Of a DNA stretch of 64,000 nt, positions 21,912-34,520 are shown piece by piece. This DNA comes from Cercophora sp. LCS_1. Lineage: Eukaryota; Ascomycota; Sordariomycetes; Sordariales; Lasiosphaeriaceae. Each line of letters begins with the position of its first letter. Within the stretch, counting starts at the first letter, position 1. Under the pieces are notes generated by a model. That model saw only the letters and a list, made by a program, of their open reading frames with translations, made no database searches and had not been told where the DNA came from. The stretch spans positions 372,001-436,000 of the forward strand of contig JAPZLL010000002.1 of the NCBI GenBank assembly GCA_036250225.1, written 5' to 3'. The position numbers and the translations under genes were made by a program.

Positions 21912-24900
21912 TTAGAACTCCCACGTCTCGTCATCGCCGACGGACTCGATTGCCCACTTGAACTTGTCGCGGAGCATCTTCGAGAAGAACTTCTCAATGG
22001 GCACGTTTGCCTTTGCTGCGAACACGACAGTGAGGCGTGGGTCAATGTAGTTCTGGATGTCAAGTCAGTAAAAGGTCTGAAATAGTCGACAACATGGAAC
22101 TCACAATCTTGGAGGTGCCCAAGGCAATCTCCTTATTGCCCTCCCGATCAGCCGACTGCAGCTCGAGGTTGTGAATGCGGTCGTTGATCTTCTCAATCGC
22201 AGCTTCAAACTTCTCGACTGTCGGGCCCTTGCCCTCAGCCTCCACCTTCTTCGTCTTGTTCTCCTTCTTGAACTTGGCCTCGAGCTCAGCGACCACCTTC
22301 AGCTTCTCCCTCAGGTCCTTATCAGGAAGGGGCTTCTCGCCTTCAGCCTCGCGCTTCTCGTTGTCCTTCTCGAACTTCTTCGAGATCTTGGACCGCTGCT
22401 CCTCGACGAGGAACTTCTGATGCTCGAGAATCCACTCCTCGGTCAATTCTTCGTCGAGCGCGAAGAAGTCCGCGCCCTTCTTCTTCTTTTGCTTGGGGTC
22501 CACATCGAGAATCATCATCTTGGTCCGCCATCTCTGGTACTTGAGGCCCTTGATGCGGTCGCCCAGCTTCTCCATCTGCGCCTCGTGGCCTGCGCCAACG
22601 GTGCGCTTGTGGTTACAGAGAATGGCGACCTGACGATTGCAGTCGTTGTAAAGCTTGATCTTCTCAGCGACCGAGCTTGCCTGGTCGATCTTGAGTTCTT
22701 GAAGAAGTCTGGACATGGTGAACGAGGCATTGTATGTACGGAACACCTTGGCCGTCAGGCCAGGCATGTAACTTGAGAGATGCTTGTTCAATTGGGTGGT
22801 CTGTATAGCTGGTCAGTATGTAGCCGTACTTGTCATGCAGTGGTTAACTTACGGTCAACCGGTCGAAGATGTCATCGCCATCCTCCTTCGGGGGCTTCTT
22901 GAACATCTTGAGGTTCTTGAACACTTGGCGTGCGACTTCGACCTCGTTATAGAACCGAATGCTGTCTTTGCCCAGAAAGTCAAAGATGACGGTAGAGGGC
23001 TCCCTCAGGGTGACGTGCTCAAACTTCAACGAGCAGCAGCCAACTGTCTCGGCCTCGTTGTCAGTATCTTTCTCGTTGCCAGCTCTCAGCGCGAACTGGT
23101 CAATGAGGTACATAGCTGTCGCGCGTTGCCTGTCCGCCATGACGTCGCTCCTCAGGTCCTTGTTGTAATCGGCGCGGATTCGATCAATGTGCTTCTTGAG
23201 TTCACGGGCCTTCTCGAACTTCTTGAAGTCGGCCTGACCCTTGACGGCACTGTTGGGCGCCAACATGATGTACTTGTAGTTGCCGTTGATGTTCTCCTGC
23301 CACATAGCCAACCACGTCGCCTTGTTGTCATGTTGAACTGCCTTCCACTTGTGACCTGCCGGGGGGTCTGGAACTTTGGCATCCTTGCCGATATTGATGG
23401 TGACCTGCTCAGGCATGACGCGCTGCTTGACCTTTCCTGTCTTTGGATGTTCGCCACGTCCGCGGAAAAGACCAGGAGGTTCGACTCTCGGGTTGCCAAC
23501 CTTCTCTTTTCGGCCGTCCCATTTGCAAAACAAGTAAGGGGCCTCGACCTTATCCCTCTCGACTTTTTCGGCCTTCTTCTCCGCAGTCGATCGAGCCTTC
23601 TTGGCTTCACTAATGCCCTTGTAGTGCTCGAAGATCTTGGTAAAGTCAAGCTTCTTGAAATCGGTGATGTCAACCTTCTTGCCGTCTTTATCCTTGGCGC
23701 CGCCTGTCTTCTTCAAGACATCCTGGAAGTCGCCAAAGAAGTTCTTTTGGAAGACCGGGTTCTCCACATTCTGCGCCGAGTGCAGCATGGAGCCGAAGAA
23801 TGTGGCGACTTCCTCGGCGCCAACGTGAAGCTCAACCGGTTTGCCGTCATAGTACAGCTTGACGTTCTTCGGGAGGGGCTCGTACGCCGGCGGGAATATA
23901 ACACCGTTGTGCTCCAAAGTGTTCCACTTGATGCTGTCGTCCTCTTTCTTGGGCTCATCCCACCAGCGGTACTCCTCATCTTCCTCCTCCTGCTCGTCAT
24001 TGTCCTTCGACGACTCCTTGTCGAACTTGGCCTCCTTTTTCACTGCGGCAGCCTTGCCTTTGGCGGCAGGGGCTGCTTTCTTGCCCTTCTTGGCAATTGG
24101 CACGTCTGAGTCTGACTCCTGCTTCTTTACGCCGTTTGCCTTCTTAGCCGAGGAAGGAGCGCCGTTCGACTGTCGTTTCCTCGGTTTCGCTAAAGGCTCG
24201 TCGTCCGACTCATCCTTGACCACGGCCTTTTTGGCTGGTGCTTTCTTCGGCTTGGCGTCACTGGCGCGGGAGGCTTTGGCCTCCTTGGAAGCGGCCTTCA
24301 TGATGTTTGCCTTTTTCTGTGCCAGCTTGGTCCCCAGAGGCTGATCGTCGTCGTCTGACAGGTCGCCTGTCGGGGTATCCTTGATTGAAGGGGGTAGCCT
24401 GCCATTCTTTTTGGCAATTGGCTCATCATCGCTGTCCAACTCCTCTTTCTTTTGTGCTGCTTTTCTCGGACGTTTGGCCTGCACGAGTCAGCTCCGCGTC
24501 TCACACACAAGGCTTGCAATTTTCCACGACTAGTCGCTGTACATACCAGGGGCGCATCTTCATCACTGTCGGAACCGTCCTTATAGTTAACCGCCGAGTT
24601 GATCGAGCTCCGAGACTTTCTCTTGGAGGCTCCATTGGGTGCAGAATCGATATCCATCGCGTCGGTGGTTACTGGGCCGTTGCGGATAGAGATACCAGTG
24701 GGGCCGGGCCGGGCCTTGGAGATCGAGTTGTCCATGGCCTTGTCCTCGGCCTTGGAGATCCTCGCTGCGGATACTGGAGCCATGGTGTTAGTGTTTTCCG
24801 TCGCGTGAAAGGCAGTGAGTTGGGTGTGTAGATTCGAGAAAGGTGTGAAAAAAAAAGGTTGGGTCCAAGATTTGACACGTCAACTAGCCTTGCCGCGCGC

Positions 24901-25041
24901 TGCAGTGACACGGGGAAGGCACGCAGGTGGGTGGCGAGGGAGGATATGCAGAGTGCAACAGAGGAAGGTAGGTCACAAGTACGCACCATGTCCGTTGGTT
25001 CGAGCGAGAGGAACGTCGTCGTCGGAGCTATCAGATGCCAT
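21912..25041 (-). CDS. TOP1: DNA topoisomerase I (type IB)
   Basis: A nuclear enzyme that relaxes supercoils ahead of polymerases by transient single-strand cleavage. Exons are 25041..24987, 24773..24547, 24478..22853, 22800..22105 and 22052..21912, giving 914 residues; all phases join cleanly. The N-terminal ~240 residues are Lys/Glu/Ser-rich and disordered. The core domain follows, with family blocks such as KWNTLEHNGV, EPPGLFRGRGEHP and QFALRAGNEK. A Lys/Glu-rich coiled-coil linker lies near exon 4. The C-terminal block NYIDPRLTVVF carries the nucleophile, Tyr870, and the protein ends in DETWEF as in other eukaryotes. It shares a promoter region with ATP3. Confidence 0.96.
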
Positions 25042-25867
25042 GATTGCAGAAGGTGCCGTTTTGGCGGTTGTGGGTGTTCGTGTGGTGGGTGTAAAAGGAT
25101 AGTTCGCGGCGCAAGAAAAAACGTGAGACGGAACTCGCAATCTTATGGCTGCGCTGTCGCTCAGGGAGCTGTAACAACGGAGGAAGGACCGTGGCGAAAA
25201 GCGCACAAGCGAAAACGTCAACGGCAAGAGTGATGCCGGACGAAAAGGCGCCAGCCTACGGTCTGCAGACTAAAAAGAAGTAAAGAATGGAGGGCAGAGT
25301 CGCTGCTGTCAGACGAAAATTGGAAGAAGGGAATTCCAGCGCCAGCGAAGGGGGGCGGCTCTGGGGCGGGCAGACGAAGTTAAAGATGAATCCTATGGGG
25401 TCCCACTCTGCCCAGCCTTATTAGCCTCACAGCACCTCCGTGCAGTGTGAGCAGAAGGCAACAGGTGGAGCAAGGCGTGGCTTTGAAGGACTTTCGCGGG
25501 AAGTGGAAATCCAATGATGGAAAAGCGCGAAGCGGCACGGAGTGGCTCTCCACCAAGGCACAGGCCACCGTGAAGCGCCACAGATGCGTGAAGAAGGTTA
25601 GGTAAGCAGGGAGCCAGCGCAGCCAATCGCCAGAAGCCGGGAAAAAGGCGAGCTACGGGCGCTCGCAGTGGGAGGACAACAGCAGGGTCGGGTGAAAATT
25701 GTGGAGCCGGTTGCAAGCAAAGCAAACCTCTCACGCCAATTGAGGTGTATCGTCTCAATTGACATCCATCTCCCTGATCGATCAATTGACACCACAGCCC
25801 GAAACCTGGTCAATCGGGGCCACCGCCAGCAGAGGGACTCTCATTCGCACACTACACACCTTCCGCA
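25042..25867. promoter_or_regulatory. bidirectional promoter region of TOP1 and ATP3
   Basis: An 826-bp region between two divergent housekeeping start codons. No ORF with family features. Binding sites cannot be assigned by eye. Confidence 0.6.
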
Positions 25868-27048
25868 ATGTTGTCAAGAGCTGCCCGACCGGCTTTGAGA
25901 GCCGGAGCTGCCGTCTCGTCCCGGTAGGTTTCACCCCCCGACGACGCAGCAGAAGGACGACGATGCGGGTCAATCGATGGATGGCCGCGCCGGACCCAGC
26001 TCTCCGAGGCTCGGATGGATGATTGCTGGCGGAACAGAGCGAGGGAATTGTGCTGACGACGGACCTTCGTTCGCAATGGAACAGAGCGGTAGCAGCCCCG
26101 AGCACGGCCACCTTCGCGACCCTCCGAGAGATCGAGGGCCGCCTCAAGTCGATTCGCAACATCGAGAAGATCACCAAGACGATGAAGATTGTCGCCTCGA
26201 CCAAGCTCACGCGCGCCCAGCGCGCCATGGCCGACTCGCAGAGCTACGGCAAGACCAGCAACGAGGTGTATGTGTCGGCCGAGACCAAGGCAGCTGAGGC
26301 CGAGGGCAAGAAGAAGCTCGTCGTTGTCTGCAGCTCCGACAAGGGTCTTTGCGGTGGTATTCACTCTGGTCTGTCCCGCTACATCCGCCGCCAGTCCGCT
26401 GCCAACCCCAACTTCGACCTCGTCATCCTCGGCGAGAAGTGCCGGTCCCAGCTGTCCCGTACCAACGCCAACCAGATCGTCCTCAACTTCGCTGGTATTG
26501 GCAAGGACATCCCCACCTTTGCCGACGCCCAGGCCATCGCCGACCAGATTGTCCAGCTCTCCGGGGACTACTCCGAGGTTGAGATTGTCTACAACAAATT
26601 CATCAACGCCACGGCCTATGAGCCCGCCATCATTGAGGCATTTTCCGAGGAGTCTTTCGTCGCTTCCCGTACGTCATAAGCTTACACCCAACCATCCCTG
26701 GATCATGTCAGCTAACTCTTTGACTAGCCAACTTCTTCAGCTTCGAGGTCGAGGAGAACACCCTTCCCAACCTCCGGGAATACGCCCTTGCCAACTCCAT
26801 CTACTGGGGTCTCTCCGAGGGTCACGCCTGCGAGATCTCCGCCCGCCGCAACGCCATGGACGTAAGTTTATCCTGTTTCCACTCACTTCCCCTTCGTCGT
26901 GAAACTGATCACCCTCCAGAATGCCTCCAAGAACGCTGGTGAGATGATCAACAAGTACCAGATTCTCTTCAACCGCACTCGCCAGGCCGTCATTACCGGC
27001 GAGCTGGTTGAAATTATCACCGGTGCCACTGCCTCGGAAGACATGTAA
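25868..27048 (+). CDS. ATP3: mitochondrial F1F0-ATP synthase subunit gamma
   Basis: The central rotor stalk of F1 in the mitochondrial matrix, coupling proton flow to ATP synthesis. Exons are 25868..25923, 26085..26668, 26728..26861 and 26920..27048 (introns 161, 59 and 58 nt), giving 300 residues. The N-terminus (MLSRAARPALRAGAA) is a typical import presequence. The family signature TLREIEGRLKSIRNIEKI follows, then the Rossmann-like middle, and the C-terminal helix ends in TRQAVITGELVEIITGA. The first acceptor was chosen at 26084, because downstream AG sites either break the frame or shorten the presequence. Length and ends match the family, so it is complete. Confidence 0.95.
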
Positions 27049-27639
27049 AAAGGCCATCTTCCTGTTCTTCCGCGAGTGTGTAGTTGTAGAAAGCGTTGTC
27101 GTCGTCGATAGACGGAGATGGGTGGGAAAGGAGGGGAAACTCTGAACTCCTAAACCCTTTTCATACCCTGCAAAAAGGGGAAGGGAGAAAGAAAGAAGGG
27201 CGGTTCTTCCCCGTTTCCCTTTGTGTACTACCAGAGATATCAAAGAGCTGTCTTGGCCCTCCTTGTCTATTCGTCACGAACCTTAATCCCTGGGTATCAA
27301 TCTGGAACGTTGCACGAAGACGGCCCGGCTGACTGATGAGCGCTGTGAAGAATGCCCCACCTGAAAGTTCCACCAAAACATTTGATGAAATCTGCCACAG
27401 CGGACTGAAGAAATCTGCATGATGAACTCTGCGGCCCGCAAAGACCAAAGTCTGGCCTGCACAACCACAAATTAAGATTTATTTTCACACGACTAAGCCG
27501 TCAAAATCAAAAAGAGGGGGTTACAAAAGTTACAGCAAAACACCAGCCAACACCAGAACCCATCCCATGCCCCCCAAACACCACCAAGCAAGCAGAGAGA
27601 GAGACAGAAACCCTATATAAGTACCCGTAGTCCCGAAGC
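27049..27639. other. convergent intergenic region
   Basis: 3' flanks of ATP3 (plus) and the LSD1-type gene (minus). Purine-rich stretch near 27175-27205. No gene seen. Confidence 0.55.
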
Positions 27640-30600
27640 CTATTCCATCTCAACATCGCTCTCGTCTTCTTCCTTGTAACTCTCGACCCTCTTCTTGCTC
27701 CGCCTCCCCTCTTCCTCCACCTCGTCCTCCTTGGGCGGCGGATGGGCCTTCTCGTACTCCTCCTTGAGTTTCGTCGCCTTCTTATCCCACTCGCCGGCCT
27801 GGGCCTTCCAGGCGTCTATGATCTGGGCCCACTCCTTCTTCTTCACCTCGGCGATCTCCATGTATGGTTTCTTTTCTTCTTCGCTTGCCTCCTTCCACAT
27901 TTTGGCGCTCATGTTCCTTACCTCGTTGGCGCTCGCTTTCCCCTTACCAGGCCGACGCCCCTCTTCCAGCTTCTTCCTGGCTTCATCGTAATGAGCCTTG
28001 CTGTAGAATACGTACGCGTTAGTTGCCGGTTTGCTGGGCTGCAGCGGCCGCAAGCCGATTTGCAGAATGATGTGGTCCCAGAGTTCTATCTCGTAGGCCT
28101 CCAATTTTGCGCGCGCGGGATCCCTGCTTGTTTCGGCTTTACGCTTCAGAGAGAGTGAGGTTTCCTTTGGTATGATGAGGGGAGTAGGAATCTCAATGGG
28201 TCCAAGCATGGCATCAAGGACTTCGGATGCGGCGCGTAAACCAGACAGGTAAGCACCGTGGACGGTGGCGGGATGGGTCCCTGAGGTGTGCTCCCCCGCA
28301 AAAAAAAGGTTTCCAATGGGCCGGGCCATGGTGTCGTAGTCGTCCGCTTTCATGGTGGGACCTGCAGAAGAGTAGCTACCCCGGGCGAACTTATCAGATG
28401 CCCAGCGGGTGACGACAGCTTCGACCGGGTCTGGGACCTTAGAGCCATAGACGGAACGAAGAATGGTCGTAGCTTCGGCGACTAGGTCATCGTTGCAGGC
28501 TTGCTCGGTGTCAAAGCCAGCGTCGCCTGCCATGAGAGCAAGCAGCACAGGGAGCCCGCTCGTCTTGGAAATGTTGAACCACTGGAAAAACCGGCCCCGT
28601 TGAGAAGAGTAGTCCTTCTGGTCGAGGGTGTTGCGGTTAGTGGGATTCCGAAGCACACCAAAGATATCCCTGTCTTCATCCCAAAAGGGGGTGTTGTAGA
28701 CGAGAATGACCTTGTTGAGTACGCCGAACCCAAGGCGCTCGATCGCGTCCGCTTTCCATTCTGGCAAAGGTGGTTCAAATTGGACATTCCCGTGCTTCAA
28801 GACGCCAAGAGGAATCGTGTTGACCACATAGTCGGCCTCTATCCTGAACCCATTCTCGCATTCGACTGTGGCCGGTCCGGAGCCCTCGAATGCATATGTG
28901 ATTTTGCGCACGGGTGACATCTGGCGAATATCCAACGGCGTTGGGAGAGACAGCAAGCCTCTTGGCACATTCTGGTACCCTCCAATGACCATAGTGTGCG
29001 CTCCCTCCCACTCGTTGCCCGCATCAATGTCCCAGCCTTGCAAACTGAGCTGGTGGTAATTCGTGGCATTGCTGTATTCCAGGTTTGCCACGTGCCAGTT
29101 CACCAGCCGAAAGTCCTGTGCAGTCAAGTCCACGAGGCCCTTGTACTGAGCAATGACATTGTCCGTCACACTTCCAAGCGTAGCATCGGGCTCCTTGGTG
29201 GCGGACTCGAGATCAACGTCTGCATCCTCGCTGACTCCACTCTTCAGCGCCCATCCCATCAGTTTCGCTTTCCGGGCCGCCTTCAACGCACCCGGGGTGC
29301 CCGGCTCTGTGTGAATGCGACCGGTGGCACGGTCTGTTGAAACAGGGACTAGGTTCACTTGCGGGGCGATATTTTGCTCCGAAACAGGCGGTGCATGCGG
29401 TTGGGCTGCAGCTGCCTCCTCTGTTTGCCGGATGGTCTTGTGGGTCTCTGCAGAACTGTCTCTGCCTTCATCCATCAGGTCTCGATTTCCCTCGATCAGC
29501 TTCGAGGCAGGTTGCTTAAACTTGTACTCGCTGACGCGGTCGAGGCAGTCGTTGTACAGGTTTTCGACGAGTTGGTCCCGTACTGGGTCGACGGGCTTAC
29601 CATTCGAGTCGTAAAGAGTTGTGTCTGGTCGCAACGGCCTGTAAGGTAAACCAAGCTGACCCCGAACAAGAATGTTCATCGGATTGCCCCGATCAAACCC
29701 AGTAATGATCATGCCGCCCATCTCAGCGGTGAAGCGTTTGTTTTCCTCGAATCCTTCGAGAGGACGTTTAGGTACGGTTTTGAACGCCTTTGAATAGACT
29801 CTGCCACCAATCCTGTTTCTACCCTCGACAACAACAACGCGGGGGGGATCTTCGCCGAGATCCCGGAACCTCTTAGCGTACTGTGCAGACAGCCCTTCGA
29901 GCTGCCGAGCGCATCCGAGACCTGACATGCCTGCCCCTATGACGACGATCGTCCTTCGTTTCCTACCGTTTGGCGAACTCTTGCCCCCATATTTGCGGGC
30001 GGGCCGGATCTCCAGACAGCCAATGTTGATATACCCATTCCGGACAAGCCAGTCGAAACAAACACTGGCTACATCAAACCAGCGGGCGTCCTTCGCACAA
30101 CCCACTGCCTCCTCGCGCGTAACGGGAATCTGGGGGTTTCTGACCCATAATCTGAGGATGCCGTTTCGAATATTCAAGTATGTCGTTACCTGGGTGTGAC
30201 TGAGGTGGTCGCGGAGCATGAGATATTCTTCATGGTGAAGGTGATATGGATTGAGCCTGGATGCCTCGGCTGCGACGATGCACTGGTTGGCGTATTCTGG
30301 GAGAGGCAAGTCAGGCGGAATCGAAACTTTAGGTCTTACATCATAGCGTCGGCGCGGTACTGTGCTAGATACATTTGTATGCTGTGGTGTAGATTTCTGT
30401 TGTAGAGGTTGAGGAGAAGGTGCTGATAGTTCCTTGGAACTTTCGGTATCGATTGGAGTAGTAGCCTTGCTCGATTGTGAAATAGGGCCTGGCGAGAGAT
30501 CCGAATGTTCCGATAGAGCGGAAGTTGACGAAATAGACGATGCGATAAGGTCCATGGCGGATTCGGGTTTGAGCAGATCTACTTGATGCGGAGCATCTAG

Positions 30601-31435
30601 GATTGTGGGATGAGGTGTTGGGCTGGTCAGAATGTCAGTAAATATGGGGTACCGGAGTGAGACCGGGAGGGGACATGGGACCGCAAAAAGAGGTCGAAGT
30701 GACATACTTGACAGGCTCCAGTACTGGCGCTTGTGCGGCCACGGGTTCGGCCTCTCCTCCGGCTCCGGGCTCGAATTGATCGGGCTCATGTTCAGGAGCA
30801 TCTGTTGTCTCTGGTTCTAGCTGTGCTGTTGCCTCGAATGCTAGTTCTGATTCTAGCCCTGGCTGTGGTTCTGATAGTGACACTAGTTCTTCCACTGGTT
30901 CTCCTTTGGGGTCTTCCTCTTGCTCTGCTTCTAGCACTGGCTCTGCTTCTGGCACTGGCTCTGCTTCTGGCACTGGTTCGTGATCCGGCCACGTGAGCAA
31001 CGGCTCAGATGCTGCCACCAAAGCTAACTCTGGTTCCAGGTCCGGCTCCGCCGCTGATACCAGCTCAGGCTCGGGCTCTTCGACCTCTTCAGGCTCAGGT
31101 TTGGCAACCTCCACAGGTTTCACCTGATAGAAATCCATCTCCTCGTCGGAATCGGGGGCCGAGGACAGCGACCCCACAGAGGAGTCGACGCTCATCGCAT
31201 CGTCATCATCCATGGCCCCCGTCCAGACAACAATCTCGGGAGCGATCTCCTCGGATCCGCCGCTAGAGTCGTGACGGTCGAGGGTCGATATGCTTGTGGC
31301 GGGTGAGAGAGGCTTGGCAGGGTTCGGGGCTGTTGCGCCCGCTGAAGCACGACGCGAATCCTCCTTGGAGCCCAAGAGCCCCTTTCCGAGACTAGTATTG
31401 ACTTGCCCAAGACGGATCCGCGAGTGGGGGCCCAT
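27640..31435 (-). CDS. LSD1/KDM1-type histone lysine demethylase (SWIRM, amine oxidase, HMG box)
   Basis: An FAD-dependent nuclear demethylase; family members remove methyl groups from H3K4 or H3K9. Exons are 31435..30708 and 30622..27640 (85-nt intron), giving 1236 residues. Order: a long acidic, Glu/Pro/Ala-rich N-terminus (about 60-240); a SWIRM domain (about 350-440); an amine-oxidase domain opening with VVIGAGMSGLGCARQL near 465; the conserved active-site Lys in LGFGVLNKVIL near 880; the FAD-closing GTHPATVHGAYLSGL; and a C-terminal HMG box (about 1105-1190, NAYVFYSKAHYDEARK). An acidic/basic tail ends the protein. This SWIRM-AO-HMG order is the known filamentous-fungal form. The N-terminal repeats are listed separately. 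Confidence 0.93.
30922..30975 (-). repeat. three 18-bp in-frame repeats in the LSD1-type gene
   Basis: Three head-to-tail 18-bp copies (30922-30939, 30940-30957, 30958-30975; one mismatch in the first) encode repeated EAEPV-P/L units. They sit inside a longer Glu/Pro/Ala-rich stretch from about 30750 to 31130 made of looser versions of the same codons. The repeat is likely length-variable between strains. Confidence 0.9.
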
Positions 31436-32257
31436 TATATCGAGGTAGCGGGGTGTGTGCTACCGGCAGGACGTGAGGGATATGGACTGGAGGGTGGTCA
31501 CGGCTCTTGGGCCTCGTGCCATATGCGAGACCGCTTGGGTGGGTATGGCGCCTCAAGGCGATACTTGATTTCGACCTTGCGTGACAAATTGCCAGACAGG
31601 AAAGGACGAACACTATAACGAGAGGTTGGGTTCACTGCCTGTGTCAATGCATCAGTATGCTGGTGTTGATATCAAGGAACTGCTCTGGAAGGTGTGGGTT
31701 GTGGCAGGTAGGATCCCTCACCCAGCTATCAGGGGCTGAGCAGTGACGGAAATTGGGGTTTCTGAGTTTTAGTACCTTGGGAGTTCATATCGTCCTCGAC
31801 CACCGAACGGCGCTCACAGGGCACACACAGCTTGAAGCTCGGGCCTGCGTTTGAACGGGGATCAATTGGCGTTCTGGCGACGAATTGGGACTCGAGGCCC
31901 AGGATGCCGTCTACAGGTGTGATGCTGCTGCAAGAGTCCTCTGGTCCCACATCTCAGCGCATTCAATAAGTCGAGTCCTGGGGAAATAGCGCCATCACGT
32001 GAGTCTGAGCGCCGCACACATAATAATATACAGTCTGCGGCTGATACCGCCCCATATTTAGTTTATCTTGTACAGGATGCAAGCCCAGACAAGGTTTGCG
32101 GGAAGAGGCCGTTACCCCTCCCCTTCCCGTCTCCCGCTCTCAGGAACAGAACAATGATTAATTATTCTACGACTATTTCTGAGCCTAGTCACACCCACCT
32201 CGATCCTGACCGGTCCTGCATGGCACAGTCCTTAGCCAACAAGAAGTAGTGTTGGGT
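31436..32257. other. intergenic region
   Basis: Promoter side of the LSD1-type gene and 3' side of VPS33 (both minus). No gene is supportable. Confidence 0.5.
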
Positions 32258-34520
32258 CTAGACGTCTGCGACCGTAGATGCGGCTGTTGTACTTGGTGGA
32301 GTCTCCTTCCCGAACGCTCCCTTCTCAATCGCGGCATCCATCATCCTGTTCCCGCTAATGATCGAGGTCGTGCAGATGACGATGTTTCTTCGGCCTGGTT
32401 TAGGAAACAACCCGTTAGCTACCAATGTCAAAGGGCAACTGTTGGACGTGACGTCACCAAACATACCTTCTTCCTGCTTCGCGATAAACCGGAGCGCCGC
32501 AATTTCTGTGAAGCTGATGCCGCCAACAAATACCACGAACACCGTCTTCTTTTCGCCGTTACCAGATAGTAGGGCACGAGCCCTGACCGCTTTATCCTCG
32601 CCCTTTTGGACTTCGTCAAAGGTCTGGCCCCTGGCGTGCTTGACGGCCTCATCAAATCCTCTCCATCCCTGAGCCCCGCCGGCTGCTGGACCGGCTGCGC
32701 CAGTAATGCCATTTCCCCTCGTGATAGAAAGCAGATACTGTTTCTGCAACACGCACTGAACAAGTCGGACCGACAGTGGAGCGTAGCCACTATACACATA
32801 GGCAACATCGTTGGGGTCCTGTTCGTTGACTTCATCCACGATGAGACGTAGCTGTTTCCGCAGATATGTATAATTCGTTTTCGTTCCAATGGGCCCGGAC
32901 GCTCCGGTCATGGGTATCATGGAAGCCAAAGGAGACGACCTGGGGAGGAACATCTGGAACCTCTCTAGATTGTGAAGGGTCAGCAGATGCTGGTATCCGT
33001 AGCCTTGAAGAATAAGCCGCCGGAAGTGGTCCATTTCTTTGCTCTTAATCCCGCCGGATATGCACGAGTAGATGCAAAGGAGCCTCAGCACCTCAGGTAA
33101 TGGGGTGTCACGGGCAATCAGCTCCTCGATGGCTTCGAATTGCGAAGATGGGTCAGCACCAGCGGCGAGATTTTGCTGCACTTCCAGTAACTTGTTGAAG
33201 TTCTCTGTCCTCGTGTGCTTCATTATCTCCTCTGTCAATCCAGTGTGGATCTTCAGGCTTTGCTGTTCCGCTTGATACCCAGGAAGTTTTTGGACGAACG
33301 CTTTGAGCTCTGCGGTTGTCTTGGAGCTGTGTCGACTCTCGTAATCGCTCTGTAGCCGTCGAGCTATCTTGTGGAGTAGACCTCCCACAATCGCAAAGTT
33401 CGCGTCCCTCAACTGGTCGTACAGTTTGTCGGAAGAATCTAGTTGGATCTTACGCTTGCGCGTTTGAGCACTGCTCGGCGCAGCAGCTGATGCTCCTTGA
33501 GCGGCCGGTACCTGCGCACCAACGATCGTCGAGTCAACATCCGTCTGATTATGCTGAATACCAAACACCTCATCAATCAGTCCTTCGTATGTAAGCTGCG
33601 TAAGCAACGGGGTGACAAAATCGACTTCTCTGTCAATAATAATAACGCTCTCGGTTGTCGTGCTTGGAGTCAACCCGACCTTGTCCGTCTCATTTACGTC
33701 CTCGCCCGCCAATAGCTCCTGTCGCATGCGAGACAAAAGTTCTGCGACTCGCTTGGCGTTGTCGCCTTTGCCAATGATGCGAGGAAATAGACCATGCTTT
33801 TGCTGAATCCCCATCAAGGCTTTAGAGAGCAAGAAAACCGAGGTTGGGCCTTTCGAAAGATAGAGGTCTCGGAACGAGTCGTCGAGTTCTAGCGACAGAA
33901 GATCTCTCTCAAGTGGGAAGAAGTAGAGGGGAAGCTCGGCGACATTTGTATCACCAAGCACGCCGGCTTCCTCGAGCACCTTGTCTGAGAGAAGAGTTCT
34001 TCGAGGCACCCAGAATACATGAAACTCGTGAGGAGACTGGCTCTCCCGGTGTAACCGTCTTATCTGGTCTGAGGATATGTCAGTATTTTCCTTATCTCGG
34101 TGAGGTTTGTCGGCTCTAAGAACCCGTTGAGTCGGATCTCATGGCAGCTATAAGGTTTCTAACCTGCGATCGCATGCGCGTGTTTCGCCGACTCGCCACG
34201 TGCAATGAAGACAACATTGCGCTGGCTGGAATCGGTGTTTTTGTTCTCAAGGAAGAAGAAGTTGTCGACACCATAGTCGCGGAGAGTCGAAGCCTTGACA
34301 ATCACACCAAGCGGTCCGGCCAAGCTCTTCTCAATCACGAGATTCTTCTTTCCGCGGACCTAAGAAGACGCTGGAGTCAGTTCAGCGCTGCATGAATTGG
34401 CAATCGGTCGAGAGACGCGGCGCGATGCGACAGGTAACTTACGCCCTCGAGGAGGTAGAGCAGGTCTTTACGGGCCTTGTCCCTGACCTGCTCGGTATCG
34501 AAGCCCGCATGAGGAGCCAT
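32258..34520 (-). CDS. VPS33: vacuolar sorting protein Vps33 (Sec1/Munc18 family)
   Basis: The SM-protein subunit of the HOPS and CORVET tethering complexes. It templates SNARE assembly at endosome and vacuole membranes. Exons are 34520..34443, 34359..34164, 34068..32467 and 32394..32258, giving 670 residues. SM-family blocks are visible: YLLEGVRGKKNLVIEKSL at the start, the TPLLTQLTYEGLIDE segment near the middle, and the C-terminal VVFVGGISFTEIAALRF. The last intron (32395..32466, 72 nt) has a GTATGT donor, a GCTAAC branch and a CCAG acceptor. It is a stop-free multiple of three, so the unspliced frame would insert 24 residues near the C-terminus. Splicing restores the conserved junction KQEEGRRNIVICTT. 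Confidence 0.93.

Noticed and set aside
22784..24109. 441-codon plus-strand ORF
   Set aside because: Exact antisense of TOP1 exons 3-4; its Leu/Val-rich composition is what Lys/Glu codons give on the opposite strand.
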